From CAZMNY01 sp964567745 (lineage in GTDB: Bacteria > Planctomycetota > Planctomycetia > Pirellulales > Pirellulaceae): 57,912 bases of DNA. A model generated the notes under the pieces. It had not been told where the DNA came from, ran no database searches, and saw only the letters and a list, made by a program, of their open reading frames with translations. The stretch covers positions 1 through 57,912 of the forward strand of contig CAZMNY010000049.1 in NCBI GenBank assembly GCA_964567745.1, in the 5' to 3' direction. A program made the translations under genes and the position numbers. Positions 34,620 to 43,599 of this stretch are shown here, piece by piece. The number at the start of each line of letters is the position of its first letter. Within the stretch, counting starts at the first letter, position 1.

Positions 34620-36794
34620 TTAACTAAAGAACGACTGGATCACATCGTTGCCTATCACAAAGATCATCACGCTCAACAAGAAAACGAATCCGATAAGCGT
34701 GGCCGTCATCTGAACTCGCTCATTGGGCGGTCGCCCCGTGACGCCTTCCCAGATAAGAAACACCATGTGGCCTCCGTCGAGCGCCGGAATCGGAAGGAAG
34801 TTGATGATCGCCAGGTTGCAGCTTAGGAAGGTTAGGAACAGCAGAAGTCGAGCGATGCTGACCGACGCTTCGCTACCGGCGAGCTGCGCGATTCGAACGG
34901 GTCCGCCAAGGTTGGTCGGGCTGATTTTTCCTTGGAATAGGAGTCCCAAGAACGAGAGAACCTCGACGAACTTTTCTTTGGTTTCGCGCCAGCCCAACGA
35001 CATCGCTTCGCCAGCCGACGACGCGGTGTGAATTCGAGAGAAAGCGGTGTAAGGAATGCCGCGGTCTGAAAAGTAAAGATCCGATTCGACAGTGCTGATT
35101 CGAGCGGTTCCCAGTGCGTTGCCGCGTTGGTATGTGAGCGAGAGTTCGACGAACTCAGGCAGAAATTGAAATTGGCTGTCGAGCCAGACCCAATTCCATT
35201 CGTTTTCTCCGATCTCAAAACTCTTTGACTTGCCGCCCGCCCGTTTCGTGAATTCCTCAAACGCCTCTTTGTCGCTGACGTACTCGCCGGTTGCGAGGAC
35301 GTCGCCCGACTTGAGTCCCGACTTGAAAGCCGGCGAATCCGGCACAACTCGATCGACCGTGTTGAGCACGGAATAGGCGAGTCCGAGAGTCTCAAGGCTG
35401 TGGAACGCGCCTGGACCCGAGACGCTCGCCGGTTGCCAGATGTCAGGCGTTTCTGGAGTTATCTTGATGTCCAGCGTTGTCCCGTCCGAACCGTTCATTC
35501 GGTTGACTGTGAGCGTGACGTCTTCATCGACGAGTCGGCCGTAGAGCAGGTTGAGCGTGACGGCGTTTTCGACGGGCTTGCCGTTAACCGCTTGAATGAC
35601 GTCACCGACTTGGATGCCTGCCGCTTCGGCTGGGCCGCCGATTCTGGTGGCCACAATCGGCCCCATTCGCATTCGCAGGCCAGTGTCGCGGTACTTCGGC
35701 GCCGGCACGACGATCGTGATTTGTTCGGTCTCTCCGTCGTCGCCAGTCGGCCGCTCGATTGTCAGCCGAGCCGGTTGGTCAAATTGCTGATAGAGAAGCG
35801 ACTCAATCTGCTCCGTTCGCAATTCGCCCTTTTCATTCGCGGAGGAGCGATCGAGCGAGACGCCGTTGACCGCGACGATAAGGTCCCCGTTCTTGAAACT
35901 TGGAGTCGCCTGTTTTGCCGCGCTGACAGAACGGCTCGGTTTGACAATGCCAATACGATTCGAAGTTGGCGCGAGCACGCCCAGCGTTCCAAAGCGACGG
36001 AGCTTTTTCATCCGATCGCTCGGCTTGACCGGCATCCAAACTGGTTCGCCGTCGGCCTTGCGAATCAGCAAGTCCATCGGCCTTTGATCGCCTTTGATGC
36101 CGGCGAACGCAACCCGTTGCCTCAACTCCCAAACAAACCGCAGGTGCTCATCGGTTTCGTTGTCCTTGCCAACTTGAATGACTTTGTTGTTGGGGCCGAT
36201 GCCGGCGTTCCAAGCGGGATCGCCGGGCGTCGTTCCCGACAATTCGCAAGGAAGATAGGCGACGCCAAGCCCATAGGCCGCCGCAGCCAGGAAGATGGCC
36301 GAGACCAGATTCATGATCACGCCAGCGGAGATGATCAACATCCGTTGCGGCACTGTCTTGGCGGGGAAACTGCGAGGGTCGAGTTTGATCGTCTCGGTCG
36401 GTTCGTCTCGGACAACCGCATCGTCCTCGAACGCCTCTTTGACATCTTCGTCGCTTTCGGACTTCGCGCTCGCTTGAATACGCTCCCGTTCCGCCTCTTG
36501 CGACGCGAGCCGAGGGTCATCGTCTTGCCCGAGCATCTTGACGTAGCCGCCCAGCGGGATGATGCCGATGCCGTATTCAGTTTCACCCCAGGTGAATTTG
36601 CCCAGCGTTCTCGGCAGAGGGAAACCGAAAATGGTGATCGGCGGATCGAAACCGACGTAGAACTTCTCGCACTTGACCCCGCAAGCTTTGGCGGCCAAGA
36701 AGTGCCCAAGTTCGTGAATGAAAATGACAAAGCCGAGTCCGACCGCGACTTTGCCGATGTTCAGCAGGGTCGAAATCAAGTCTGCCAATTCCAT
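34620..36794 (-). CDS. rseP: site-2 protease RseP-like, enlarged with several PDZ domains
   Basis: The protein has 724 residues, against about 450 in E. coli. The zinc site HELGH is at 27-31 in the first helix, and the second motif is NFLPIPALDGGHMVF near the C-terminus. Between them lie up to four PDZ-like segments, seen by their G-D-x-I or G-D-V-L turns: GIGPNNKVIQV, NGDLIVAVNGVSLD, AAGIQVGDVIQAVNG and KSGLKSGDVLATG. An acidic insert (ESDEDVKEAFEDDAVVRDE) follows the first loop. RseP cuts anti-sigma factors and signal peptides inside the membrane. It follows dxr after 8 nt, the usual order in many bacteria. Confidence 0.93.
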   Translation of the reverse strand: MELADLISTLLNIGKVAVGLGFVIFIHELGHFLAAKACGVKCEKFYVGFDPPITIFGFPLPRTLGKFTWGETEYGIGIIPLGGYVKMLGQDDDPRLASQEAERERIQASAKSESDEDVKEAFEDDAVVRDEPTETIKLDPRSFPAKTVPQRMLIISAGVIMNLVSAIFLAAAAYGLGVAYLPCELSGTTPGDPAWNAGIGPNNKVIQVGKDNETDEHLRFVWELRQRVAFAGIKGDQRPMDLLIRKADGEPVWMPVKPSDRMKKLRRFGTLGVLAPTSNRIGIVKPSRSVSAAKQATPSFKNGDLIVAVNGVSLDRSSANEKGELRTEQIESLLYQQFDQPARLTIERPTGDDGETEQITIVVPAPKYRDTGLRMRMGPIVATRIGGPAEAAGIQVGDVIQAVNGKPVENAVTLNLLYGRLVDEDVTLTVNRMNGSDGTTLDIKITPETPDIWQPASVSGPGAFHSLETLGLAYSVLNTVDRVVPDSPAFKSGLKSGDVLATGEYVSDKEAFEEFTKRAGGKSKSFEIGENEWNWVWLDSQFQFLPEFVELSLTYQRGNALGTARISTVESDLYFSDRGIPYTAFSRIHTASSAGEAMSLGWRETKEKFVEVLSFLGLLFQGKISPTNLGGPVRIAQLAGSEASVSIARLLLFLTFLSCNLAIINFLPIPALDGGHMVFLIWEGVTGRPPNERVQMTATLIGFVFLLSVMIFVIGNDVIQSFFS

Positions 36795-36802
36795 GGCTGC
36801 GA

Positions 36803-37966
36803 TCAAGTGTGAATCCACCGAGTTACCTCCTCGCGAGCCCATCGGTCGAGTTGAATCAGCTGATCCAGCGTCGGCGACGGGTCGAAGTTATGTTGGTCCA
36901 TCGCGGCCCGACAGGCCGGAATGATCTGGACAAATCGAATTTTACCATCAAGAAACGCCGCAACGGCCGCTTCGTTGGCCGCATTGAGCACAGCTCCGGT
37001 CGTGCCGCCCTTGGCCGCCGCCTCGCGACCGAGCCGCAGTGCCGGAAATCGCTCTTCGTCAGGTGGTTCGAAATCTAGTGAAAAAGCCTGCGATAAATCG
37101 AGCTTCCTGGCCGGGCCGCTCCAACGTTCGGGCCAAGTCAAAGCGTACTGAATCGGCAATCGCATGTCGGGCGGACTCAGCTGAGCGATCACGCTGCCGT
37201 CGAGGTATTCGACGAGCGAATGGACCACCGATTGGGGGTGAACGACGACATCGATCTGGTCGGGGCGAAGGTCGAACAGCCAGCGAGCTTCAATAACCTC
37301 AAGGGCCTTGTTCATCATTGTGGCCGAATCGACCGTGATTTTCTTTCCCATCGACCACGTCGGGTGGGCCAGCGCGTCTTCAATCGTGACATGCTCGAGC
37401 TGCTCAGCCGTGCGAGTGCGAAACGGTCCGCCGCTGGCAGTCAGCACGACGCGTTTGACTTCGCTTCGACGACCGTTTTGAAGCGCCTGAAATATGGCGC
37501 TGTGCTCGCTGTCGACTGGTAGTATCGTGGCGTCCTTTCTGGCGGCCAAGGCCGTCACCAGCGGTCCCGCCATGACAAGTGTTTCTTTGTTCGCCAGAGC
37601 CAGAGTCGATCCCGATTCCAACGCCGCCCAAGCTCCGCGAAGGCCAGCGCTGCCGACGATGGCGCTGACAACAATGTCGACATCATCGTGTCCGGCCAGC
37701 TCCTCAAGACCCGACTCGCCAGTTAACAACTTTGTGCCGGTGGGCAATCCAGCCCAGTCTTGTTGTTCCGCCAAACGCGGGTCGGTGGCCACCACGATTG
37801 GCGCCGACGACTCTCTCGCTTGGTCGGCAAGTTTGTCGAGCTGCGAATGGGCAGTGAGTCCAAACGCGCGAAGCCGTCCGCCCGATTGGGCAATCACATC
37901 CAGCGAGTTTCGCCCGATGCTGCCTGTGGCGCCAAGAATGGCGATATTTCGAGCGCGATCGATCAT
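36803..37966 (-). CDS. dxr: 1-deoxy-D-xylulose 5-phosphate reductoisomerase
   Basis: The protein has 387 residues from ATG 37966. It catalyses the first committed step of the MEP isoprenoid route using NADPH and a metal ion. The NADPH site is NIAILGATGSIGRNSLDVIA. LANKETLVMAG, PVDSEHSAIFQAL, TASGGPFR and WSMGKKITVDSATMMNKALE are the conserved active-site segments. KLDLSQAFSLDFEPPDEERF and TTGAVLNAANEAAVAAF follow. Length is normal. It is the first gene of a dxr-rseP pair; ispE of the same pathway is encoded at 46413. Confidence 0.96.
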   Translation of the reverse strand: MIDRARNIAILGATGSIGRNSLDVIAQSGGRLRAFGLTAHSQLDKLADQARESSAPIVVATDPRLAEQQDWAGLPTGTKLLTGESGLEELAGHDDVDIVVSAIVGSAGLRGAWAALESGSTLALANKETLVMAGPLVTALAARKDATILPVDSEHSAIFQALQNGRRSEVKRVVLTASGGPFRTRTAEQLEHVTIEDALAHPTWSMGKKITVDSATMMNKALEVIEARWLFDLRPDQIDVVVHPQSVVHSLVEYLDGSVIAQLSPPDMRLPIQYALTWPERWSGPARKLDLSQAFSLDFEPPDEERFPALRLGREAAAKGGTTGAVLNAANEAAVAAFLDGKIRFVQIIPACRAAMDQHNFDPSPTLDQLIQLDRWAREEVTRWIHT

Positions 37967-38457
37967 GGGGGCGGCAAGCGCATAACACAAGTGGTTACAA
38001 AGACTTCGGGTCAAGGTTCATTCTAAGACTGCTCGCGAAACTGGGCAACCCGAGATCGTGACCGCAAAATGCCTGGCGGTCGCGTTAAATCCTGCCGGTC
38101 GAGGCGCCTAGGCGAAACGCCTGAGCCATATAGGTCGTCGTAGCCGGTCGGGCGAAGGCGCGAAAGAGGCATCACCGCTCAGAATTGCGCAACGCCTGAG
38201 CTCTGGCGAGCCCTGCTACGGCGTTGAATTCGTCAACGCGCGCCGTGCCGAGCTTTAGCCCGTCGTCGTCGTAGCCGGAAGTCGGGCGAAGGCGCGATGA
38301 TTCCGCCTGTAACGGCTAGCATTTTTATCTGTGCGGCAATTGGCGGCATTGGCCGGCGGCGGGGGGATGGCCAGATTGTCTTCGGCAGGGCAGGTGTATA
38401 ATGAGACCCTTAGAGACTTAGGGCGCAGGCGAAAAATCCAACGGAGATGTTTTCGGA
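37967..38457. other. intergenic region between dxr and ftsH with direct repeats
   Basis: This 491-bp spacer separates the divergent dxr and ftsH genes. A direct repeat GTCGTCGTAGCCGG, followed by TCGGGCGAAGGCGCGA, occurs at about 38134-38163 and 38265-38296. GGCGTTGAATTCGTCAACGC is palindromic near 38219-38238. No gene is seen. Confidence 0.5.
38397..38402 (+). promoter_or_regulatory. probable -10 box of the ftsH promoter
   Basis: A perfect TATAAT lies 55 bp before the ftsH ATG and is preceded by TG. A convincing -35 box is not seen (TTGTCT at 38376 gives only a 15-bp spacer). Confidence 0.45.
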
Positions 38458-40485
38458 ATGAATGACGACAAGGGTTCGCAACGAAACGAGGACGCGCCTC
38501 GCAGTCAACCGTTCGTTTGGTTGGTGCTGGCGACGGCGGTCGGCGTGCTGGCCGCCTACATGGTGATGCGCGCGTTTCAGAAGGAAGAGATCAAATACCT
38601 TGACCTCAAGGACTTGGCCGTCGCGATGGCCAAGGACGAGAACGCCTCGATCACGGTCGTGCTGCCGACAAGCGACGAAACCAAGGTTGAGTATTCCAAC
38701 ATTCGCGACGTGCTGGTCGGCGATCAGGAGATCATCGGCAAAGTTGACCGCCGCGAATTGGGCAGCGACAAGGACCCAGAAACGGTTGAATTCCGCACTT
38801 TCAAGCGTGAACGGCAGCTAGCGGAAGAGATCACCAAGCCGCTCGAAGCGGCGGGGGTTCGCTGGTCAAACAAGGGATTTCCCAACGCGATTCAGGCCTA
38901 CGGCCCGGCTGTGGTGCTCATCGGCGTCTTGATATTGGTGTTTGTGATCATGATGCGGCGATTGGGCGGCGCGGGCTCGCCAATGCAATTCGGACGAAGC
39001 CGAGGCCGGCTCTATGCGTTGGATGATCTTGGCATCACGTTTGAAGATGTTGCCGGTATCGAGGAAGCGGTCGAGGAAGTTCGAGAGGTTGTGGACTTCC
39101 TGCGTTCGCCGGAAAAATATCAACGACTGGGGGGCCGGATTCCGAAGGGCGTGTTGCTAGTCGGCCCGCCCGGTACCGGCAAGACGCTGCTCGCCAAAGC
39201 GATCGCGGGCGAGGCGGGCGTGCCGTTCTTCAGCCTGTCCGGTAGTGATTTCGTTGAAATGTTCGTCGGCGTTGGAGCGGCTCGAGTCCGCGATATGTTC
39301 CAGCAAGCCGAGACGAAGGCGCCGTGTATCATCTTCATTGATGAACTCGATGCTCTCGGCAAGAGCCGTGGCGGCAACATGGTCGGAGGGCATGACGAAC
39401 GCGAGCAGACGTTGAATGCTCTGTTGGTGGAGATGGACGGATTCGATTCGAATGCGGGCGTGATAGTGATGGCCGCCACCAACCGGCCCGAGACACTCGA
39501 CGCAGCTCTGCTCCGTCCCGGTCGATTCGACCGACACGTGTTGGTTGACCGGCCCGACATTTTGGGGCGCGAAGAAATCCTCAAGGTGCACGTCAAGAGC
39601 GTCAAGCTTGACGATTCCGTCGACCTCAAACAGGTCGGTTCGATGACGCCCGGTTTCGCCGGTGCCGACCTCGCCAACCTCGTTAACGAGGCTGCGCTGC
39701 TCGCGGCTCGACGCGAAAAAGATGCGGTCAGCATGCAGGAATTTAACGAGGGCGTCGAGCGAGTTACGGCGGGGCTTGAGAAGAAACAGCGGATCATGAA
39801 CGCGGACGAGAAGAATCGCGTTGCGTATCATGAAGCGGGCCACGCGTTGGTCGCCTGCAGCCTGCCCAACACCGACCCCGTCCATAAAGTATCGATCATT
39901 CCTCGCGGCGTCGCCGCGCTCGGCTACACGCTGCAACGGCCGGAAGGCGATCGATTCCTATTGACGAAGAGCGAGTTGGAGAGCCGGATTCAAGTGCTGC
40001 TCGGCGGCACCATCGCCGAAGAACTGGTTTTCACCGATATCTCAACCGGCGCTCAAAACGACTTATCGCGAGCGACCGATATCGCTCGCAGTATGGTCAT
40101 GGATTACGGCATGAGTCGGCTTGGTCGCGTCAACTATCGCGAGAACAACCCGTCAGCGTTTCTTGCGACCGATGGCGGCGACGAGCGAATGCGGAGCCAT
40201 AGCGAGCGAACGGCTCAGCAAATCGACGCCGAGGTGAGTCGGATCATGGAAGAAGGACTCTCTCGCGTTCAGTCCATACTGCAGACACGGCGCGAAGCGC
40301 TCGATGCATTGACCGCCCGTTTAATGGAAATTGAATCGGTCGACGCCGCCGAACTCGCGCAGATCCTCGACGATCATTCGCCCGGTCCTCGCGTTGTTCC
40401 CGGCACCAATGCGACTCCTCGCCCAGACGAACCGACTCGAACCGACGACCAAACCGGCGATGGCCCATCGGCCAAAGCGACCTAG
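38458..40485 (+). CDS. ftsH: ATP-dependent membrane zinc protease FtsH
   Basis: The protein has 675 residues. Two membrane helices, near 20-37 (FVWLVLATAVGVLAAYMVM) and near 150-168 (VVLIGVLILVFVIMM), flank a periplasmic domain. The AAA domain has GPPGTGKT from 236, IIFIDELDALG and the second region of homology AATNRPETLDAALLRPGRFD. The zinc site HEAGH is at 458-462. It degrades damaged or short-lived membrane and cytoplasmic proteins. The tail is Pro/Thr/Asp-rich. The TAG stop codon lies within the CTAG end of a MITE copy, so the original 3' end of the gene may have been altered. Confidence 0.96.
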   Translation: MNDDKGSQRNEDAPRSQPFVWLVLATAVGVLAAYMVMRAFQKEEIKYLDLKDLAVAMAKDENASITVVLPTSDETKVEYSNIRDVLVGDQEIIGKVDRRELGSDKDPETVEFRTFKRERQLAEEITKPLEAAGVRWSNKGFPNAIQAYGPAVVLIGVLILVFVIMMRRLGGAGSPMQFGRSRGRLYALDDLGITFEDVAGIEEAVEEVREVVDFLRSPEKYQRLGGRIPKGVLLVGPPGTGKTLLAKAIAGEAGVPFFSLSGSDFVEMFVGVGAARVRDMFQQAETKAPCIIFIDELDALGKSRGGNMVGGHDEREQTLNALLVEMDGFDSNAGVIVMAATNRPETLDAALLRPGRFDRHVLVDRPDILGREEILKVHVKSVKLDDSVDLKQVGSMTPGFAGADLANLVNEAALLAARREKDAVSMQEFNEGVERVTAGLEKKQRIMNADEKNRVAYHEAGHALVACSLPNTDPVHKVSIIPRGVAALGYTLQRPEGDRFLLTKSELESRIQVLLGGTIAEELVFTDISTGAQNDLSRATDIARSMVMDYGMSRLGRVNYRENNPSAFLATDGGDERMRSHSERTAQQIDAEVSRIMEEGLSRVQSILQTRREALDALTARLMEIESVDAAELAQILDDHSPGPRVVPGTNATPRPDEPTRTDDQTGDGPSAKAT

Positions 40486-40590
40486 TGGCGCGTCAACTCT
40501 AAAAATGGGGGTTGGCTTCGGCGTAACTTGACTTGGCGGCGTACGATACAAACACTGAGATCCAAATTCTTAGTGTTGACGCTGCACTAG
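40482..40590. mobile_element. 109-bp MITE-like inverted-repeat element, copy 2
   Basis: This copy has the same length as 8851-8959 and differs at six positions, clustered near the right end. It starts CTAGTGGCGCGTCAAC and ends GTTGACGCTGCACTAG. The first CTAG contains the TAG stop of ftsH. No coding capacity is seen. Confidence 0.8.
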
Positions 40591-40623
40591 GCTGTATCGC
40601 CATAGTCGCCATTCGCTTACAGC

Positions 40624-40671
40624 CGCCTTTCGCTCCGCAAAAGTAGCGCCACTTTCGCGGAGCGAAAGGCG
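40624..40671. repeat. 48-bp near-perfect palindrome between ftsH and the EF-hand gene
   Basis: CGCCTTTCGCTCCGC (40624-40638) pairs with GCGGAGCGAAAGGCG (40657-40671). The inner AAAGT/ACTTT extends the stem to about 20 bp with a 6-nt loop. A further GCCGCCTTTCG lies in the terminator beyond. It looks like an intergenic palindromic repeat, possibly also stopping ftsH transcription, although it has no T-run. Confidence 0.65.
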
Positions 40672-40688
40672 ACAATGAAGGCGACAAT

Positions 40689-40723
40689 AAAAAAGGCGGC
40701 TGACATTCTTGCCAGCCGCCTTT
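40689..40723 (-). terminator. intrinsic terminator of the EF-hand gene
   Basis: On the minus strand AAAGGCGGCTG and CAGCCGCCTTT form an 11-bp stem with a 10-nt loop, followed by a run of six T residues. It lies 23 nt after the stop of the EF-hand gene. Confidence 0.85.
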
Positions 40724-40745
40724 CGTTGGACCGTCGAAGTTTCAA

Positions 40746-42386
40746 TTACTTCGAGCTACTCGATTGCGAAACGTCGATTGCCAGTAAGGGTGACGACGTG
40801 TTTTCGACGAGCTCGACGTTCAGCTGATCGACCAGATCGGACAACTCTGCGAGCGACTTGAAGACTTGATCCGCCGCGTCGCTTCTGCCCGATGGACCGC
40901 GTCGACTGGGCTCGGGCCGTTTCGGAGCGCTCTTGGCGCTGGGACGGCTCGATGGGCCGCGACCGGGACCGCGTGCACTTGGCCCACCCCGACCGGGGCC
41001 GCCGTGCCCTCGCATCCCATGGGAACCGTGGCTGCTACGTCCTTGAGGTGATGCGCTGGGACCACGATGACTTCGGCCGCCATGACCACCGTGACCATGA
41101 GCGTCTTTTCCTCGACCGCCATGACCTCGGCCGCCATGTCCTCGCCCGCCGTGACCTCGCCCGCCGTGACCTTTAGCGCCGTGTCCTCGGCCACCATGAC
41201 CTTGAGCGCCTTTTCCTCGGCCGCCTTTTCCTCGGCCGCCTTTTCCTCGGCCGCCATGTCCTCGGCCGCCATGACCTTGAGCGTCTTTTCCTCGGCCGCC
41301 ATGTCCTCGGCCACCGTGACCTTGAGCGCTGTGTCCTCGGCCGCCATGACCTCGGCCGCTAGGCCCTTTGGCGTCGCGTCCTTTGTGAGGACCATGCGGG
41401 CCGCGCATGTTGCGCATCGCGGCGGCGTGGTTATAGCGACTGAACCGCTGTGCATACTTTGACGGCGGACCACCTTTCCCCGATCGCGAGGGCGTTTGCC
41501 AGCGAAGCGAATACGACGGACCGCGGTTCGATTGGCTGCGAGACATCCATGGCGGGCCTTGCGGACCGTGAGACTTGCGAGCCGCATACATTTTCGCTCG
41601 CATCATCATTTGGGCTCGCATCGCCATCGGGTTCGAGCTGAACCGGGGACTGAACGGCGGATCGACCGATCGGAATCGCAAGGCCGGTCCGAACGCCTGG
41701 CTTCGACTTGGGCCGCGCGAAGCGGAGGGCTTTGTTTGCGGCTTCCGGCTGGGCGACGCGGTGCGAACGGAGGGTTTCTTGTTGCCGCCGGTCGACGAGG
41801 AATTCCTTGCGCCGAACCAAGCTGGCGGGCCGCCTCGTCCGCGGCTACCGGCACCGGCAGCTGGCGGGCCTGAACGAGTGCGGCTGCCAAACCCAGAAGC
41901 TGGCGGACCTGATCGGCTGCGGCTGCCAAATCCAGCTGCTGCTGGCGGACCACTTCTGCTTCGGCCGCCAATGCCGCCGCCGCTTGGACCTCGTCGGTTC
42001 GTTGTTCGAGCCGCCTCGGGGCGCTTTGAATCGCTGGACGATTTCTTTTCGCTGCTTCCAGTTGCTTGGGGACGTCGCGTCGGCCGCTGGGGACTCGCAG
42101 CACGGCTCCCTGTGGCAGTTCTCGAACCGCCGCTGATTCGCGGCTGAACTTCGGCGGCGAATTCTCTTTTGGAAACGTCGCCGCTGCCGTCTTTATCTGC
42201 TTTGGATAGACGCTCCCAAAGCGGTGCTGGGACTTCGGACTTGGTCAGATTTCCGCTCCCGTCGCTATCAAATCGCGAGAACATTCTCGAAACCAATTCC
42301 GCTCGTCGGTCTTCTTGGCCGCTGGCTGTCGTCGCGGCCAATGCGGTGCATATCGCAGTCGCGATCCAAAGGCGTCGCACTCCCAT
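40746..42386 (-). CDS. secreted EF-hand protein with Gly-His-Arg/Lys repeat region
   Basis: The protein has 546 residues and a strong TAAGGAG site upstream. A signal peptide ends near ASG-QE. Two EF-hands are seen: D40 to E51 (DSDGSGNLTKSE) and D64 to E75 (DKDGSGDVSKRE), both with full calcium-binding loops. The rest is of low complexity. There are SRSGPPA repeats near 140-200, then from about 335 to 440 many five-residue units of the type GHGGR or GKGGR, each 15 bp. A Pro/Ser-rich tail and a short helix (SLAELSDLVDQLNVELVEN) end it. The repeats are rich in His, Gly and Arg, which suggests binding to metal or polyanions; that is inference. Confidence 0.72.
   Translation of the reverse strand: MGVRRLWIATAICTALAATTASGQEDRRAELVSRMFSRFDSDGSGNLTKSEVPAPLWERLSKADKDGSGDVSKREFAAEVQPRISGGSRTATGSRAASPQRPTRRPQATGSSEKKSSSDSKRPEAARTTNRRGPSGGGIGGRSRSGPPAAAGFGSRSRSGPPASGFGSRTRSGPPAAGAGSRGRGGPPAWFGARNSSSTGGNKKPSVRTASPSRKPQTKPSASRGPSRSQAFGPALRFRSVDPPFSPRFSSNPMAMRAQMMMRAKMYAARKSHGPQGPPWMSRSQSNRGPSYSLRWQTPSRSGKGGPPSKYAQRFSRYNHAAAMRNMRGPHGPHKGRDAKGPSGRGHGGRGHSAQGHGGRGHGGRGKDAQGHGGRGHGGRGKGGRGKGGRGKGAQGHGGRGHGAKGHGGRGHGGRGHGGRGHGGRGKDAHGHGGHGGRSHRGPSASPQGRSSHGSHGMRGHGGPGRGGPSARGPGRGPSSRPSAKSAPKRPEPSRRGPSGRSDAADQVFKSLAELSDLVDQLNVELVENTSSPLLAIDVSQSSSSK
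41090..41365 (-). repeat. in-frame 15-bp minisatellite encoding G-H-G-G-R / G-K-G-G-R
   Basis: A 15-bp unit of the form GGCCGAGGACATGGC (minus strand) and its CAT/AAA/GAC variants repeats about 18 times inside the EF-hand gene. It keeps the reading frame, and many units are identical, so copy number can change by slippage without breaking the gene. Confidence 0.75.
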
Positions 42387-42586
42387 TCGTTCATCTCCTT
42401 AGACCCAAAATTGTCGTGGCCGGCATCCGCCTGAGTCGGCCGTATTCAGTGTCGTTAACCGTCAAAAGCGGAATCGGTATCGGCCTAATTTTCAAGTTCT
42501 CGGCGAAATTGACCGGCCCGTCGCGGTGAATTTGGGCTCGAACCGAGAACAATCGAGGCCAGGCGACTTGAGAGTACGCCCGCGAA

Positions 42587-43375
42587 TTACTGGCTGAAAT
42601 GGAAGATCTGACCAGGCGCAGCAGCTTCGAATCCCTCGATTGCTAGCTGCTCCAATTCGGCGATGGTCTCGTCGGCAAACGCCGCTTTGATGTGAATCGC
42701 AACGATCCTCGTCTTCCGCTGAAGCAGGTCGATTTGACGAGCGAATCCTTCGGGCGTCAGGTGCTTGGATACGTCGGCCAGCCAGACCATCCGGTTGGGA
42801 AAGGAGCACTCTAGGAAAACGGCATCCAGACGCGGCGCTGCGTTGAGGACTTCCCATGCCCGAGTGACTTCGCGGGTGTCGCTGATGATCGCAAACGCAT
42901 TTGTCCCATCGTCCACCAAGAATCCTAGCGTCGGCCCCACGTGGTCCAGCGAAAGCGGCGTAATTCGGAAACGATCGATTTCAAAAGGCTCCTCTCGCCG
43001 AACTCGACGGAATTGCAAATGCTTAGCCGATTCAGGAGAAAGCGATGTCAAGTCAGGCCACACGACACCGTTGAAACAGTGTTGGCGAAGCGCCCTCTCC
43101 GTCGGCTCGCTGGCCCAGATCTGGACACCGTCTTTGTTGGCGCCATAGACGTTGTCGAGGAACATCGGGAGCGAGGCGACGTGATCCAGATGCGGGTGGG
43201 AGAGGACGACATCGGTGATCGCGCGTTGGGCGTCGAGCGAATCGAGCCAGCCGATAGCGCCTGCGTCAATCGCCAGTCGACCATCGACGACGTAGCTTGC
43301 CGTAAATTGATGGGTAGGCTGTGAGTCGGGCCGCGTTGAACTCGGCGCCACCGACGTAATGATTTGAACCTTCAT
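42587..43375 (-). CDS. metallo-beta-lactamase-fold hydrolase (class II cAMP phosphodiesterase-like)
   Basis: The protein has 262 residues. The zinc site SHPHLDHVASLPMFLDN (H-x-H-x-D-H) and the following IWASEPTERALRQHCFNGVV resemble class II 3',5'-cyclic-nucleotide phosphodiesterases. Further ligands fit SLDHVGPTLGFLVDD, FAIISDTREVTRAWEVL and ECSFPNRM. HIKAAF near the C-terminus supplies a late His. There is no signal peptide. Actual substrate unknown. Confidence 0.82.
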   Translation of the reverse strand: MKVQIITSVAPSSTRPDSQPTHQFTASYVVDGRLAIDAGAIGWLDSLDAQRAITDVVLSHPHLDHVASLPMFLDNVYGANKDGVQIWASEPTERALRQHCFNGVVWPDLTSLSPESAKHLQFRRVRREEPFEIDRFRITPLSLDHVGPTLGFLVDDGTNAFAIISDTREVTRAWEVLNAAPRLDAVFLECSFPNRMVWLADVSKHLTPEGFARQIDLLQRKTRIVAIHIKAAFADETIAELEQLAIEGFEAAAPGQIFHFSQ

Positions 43376-43599
43376 TGCGACTCGGTTTCCGATTTGCCTA
43401 TGCGTTGCTGTTCGTCTCGATTTTCACGGATAGTACGCATTGATTTCTAGTTGGATTCGTGCGCGACCACTCGACGTCGGGCCTGTGAGAGTTTCGTTCC
43501 CAGCACGTTTGACATTTTCGTCGCGCGATCGGCGCCGAAACACGGCGTGCATTATACTTGAATTCGTCTGTTCGAAGAAATCTCCCGGAGGGTCGATCC

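Noticed and set aside
35400..36812. Open plus-strand frame of 470 codons
   Set aside because: It lies fully opposite rseP (and the start of the dxr 3' end). The translation is Arg/Asp/Val-rich with no family text, as expected for the antisense frame of a GC-rich gene.
41090..41365. Regular short repeats, considered as a CRISPR array
   Set aside because: Units are 15 bp, contiguous and in frame, with no spacers. They are a coding minisatellite.
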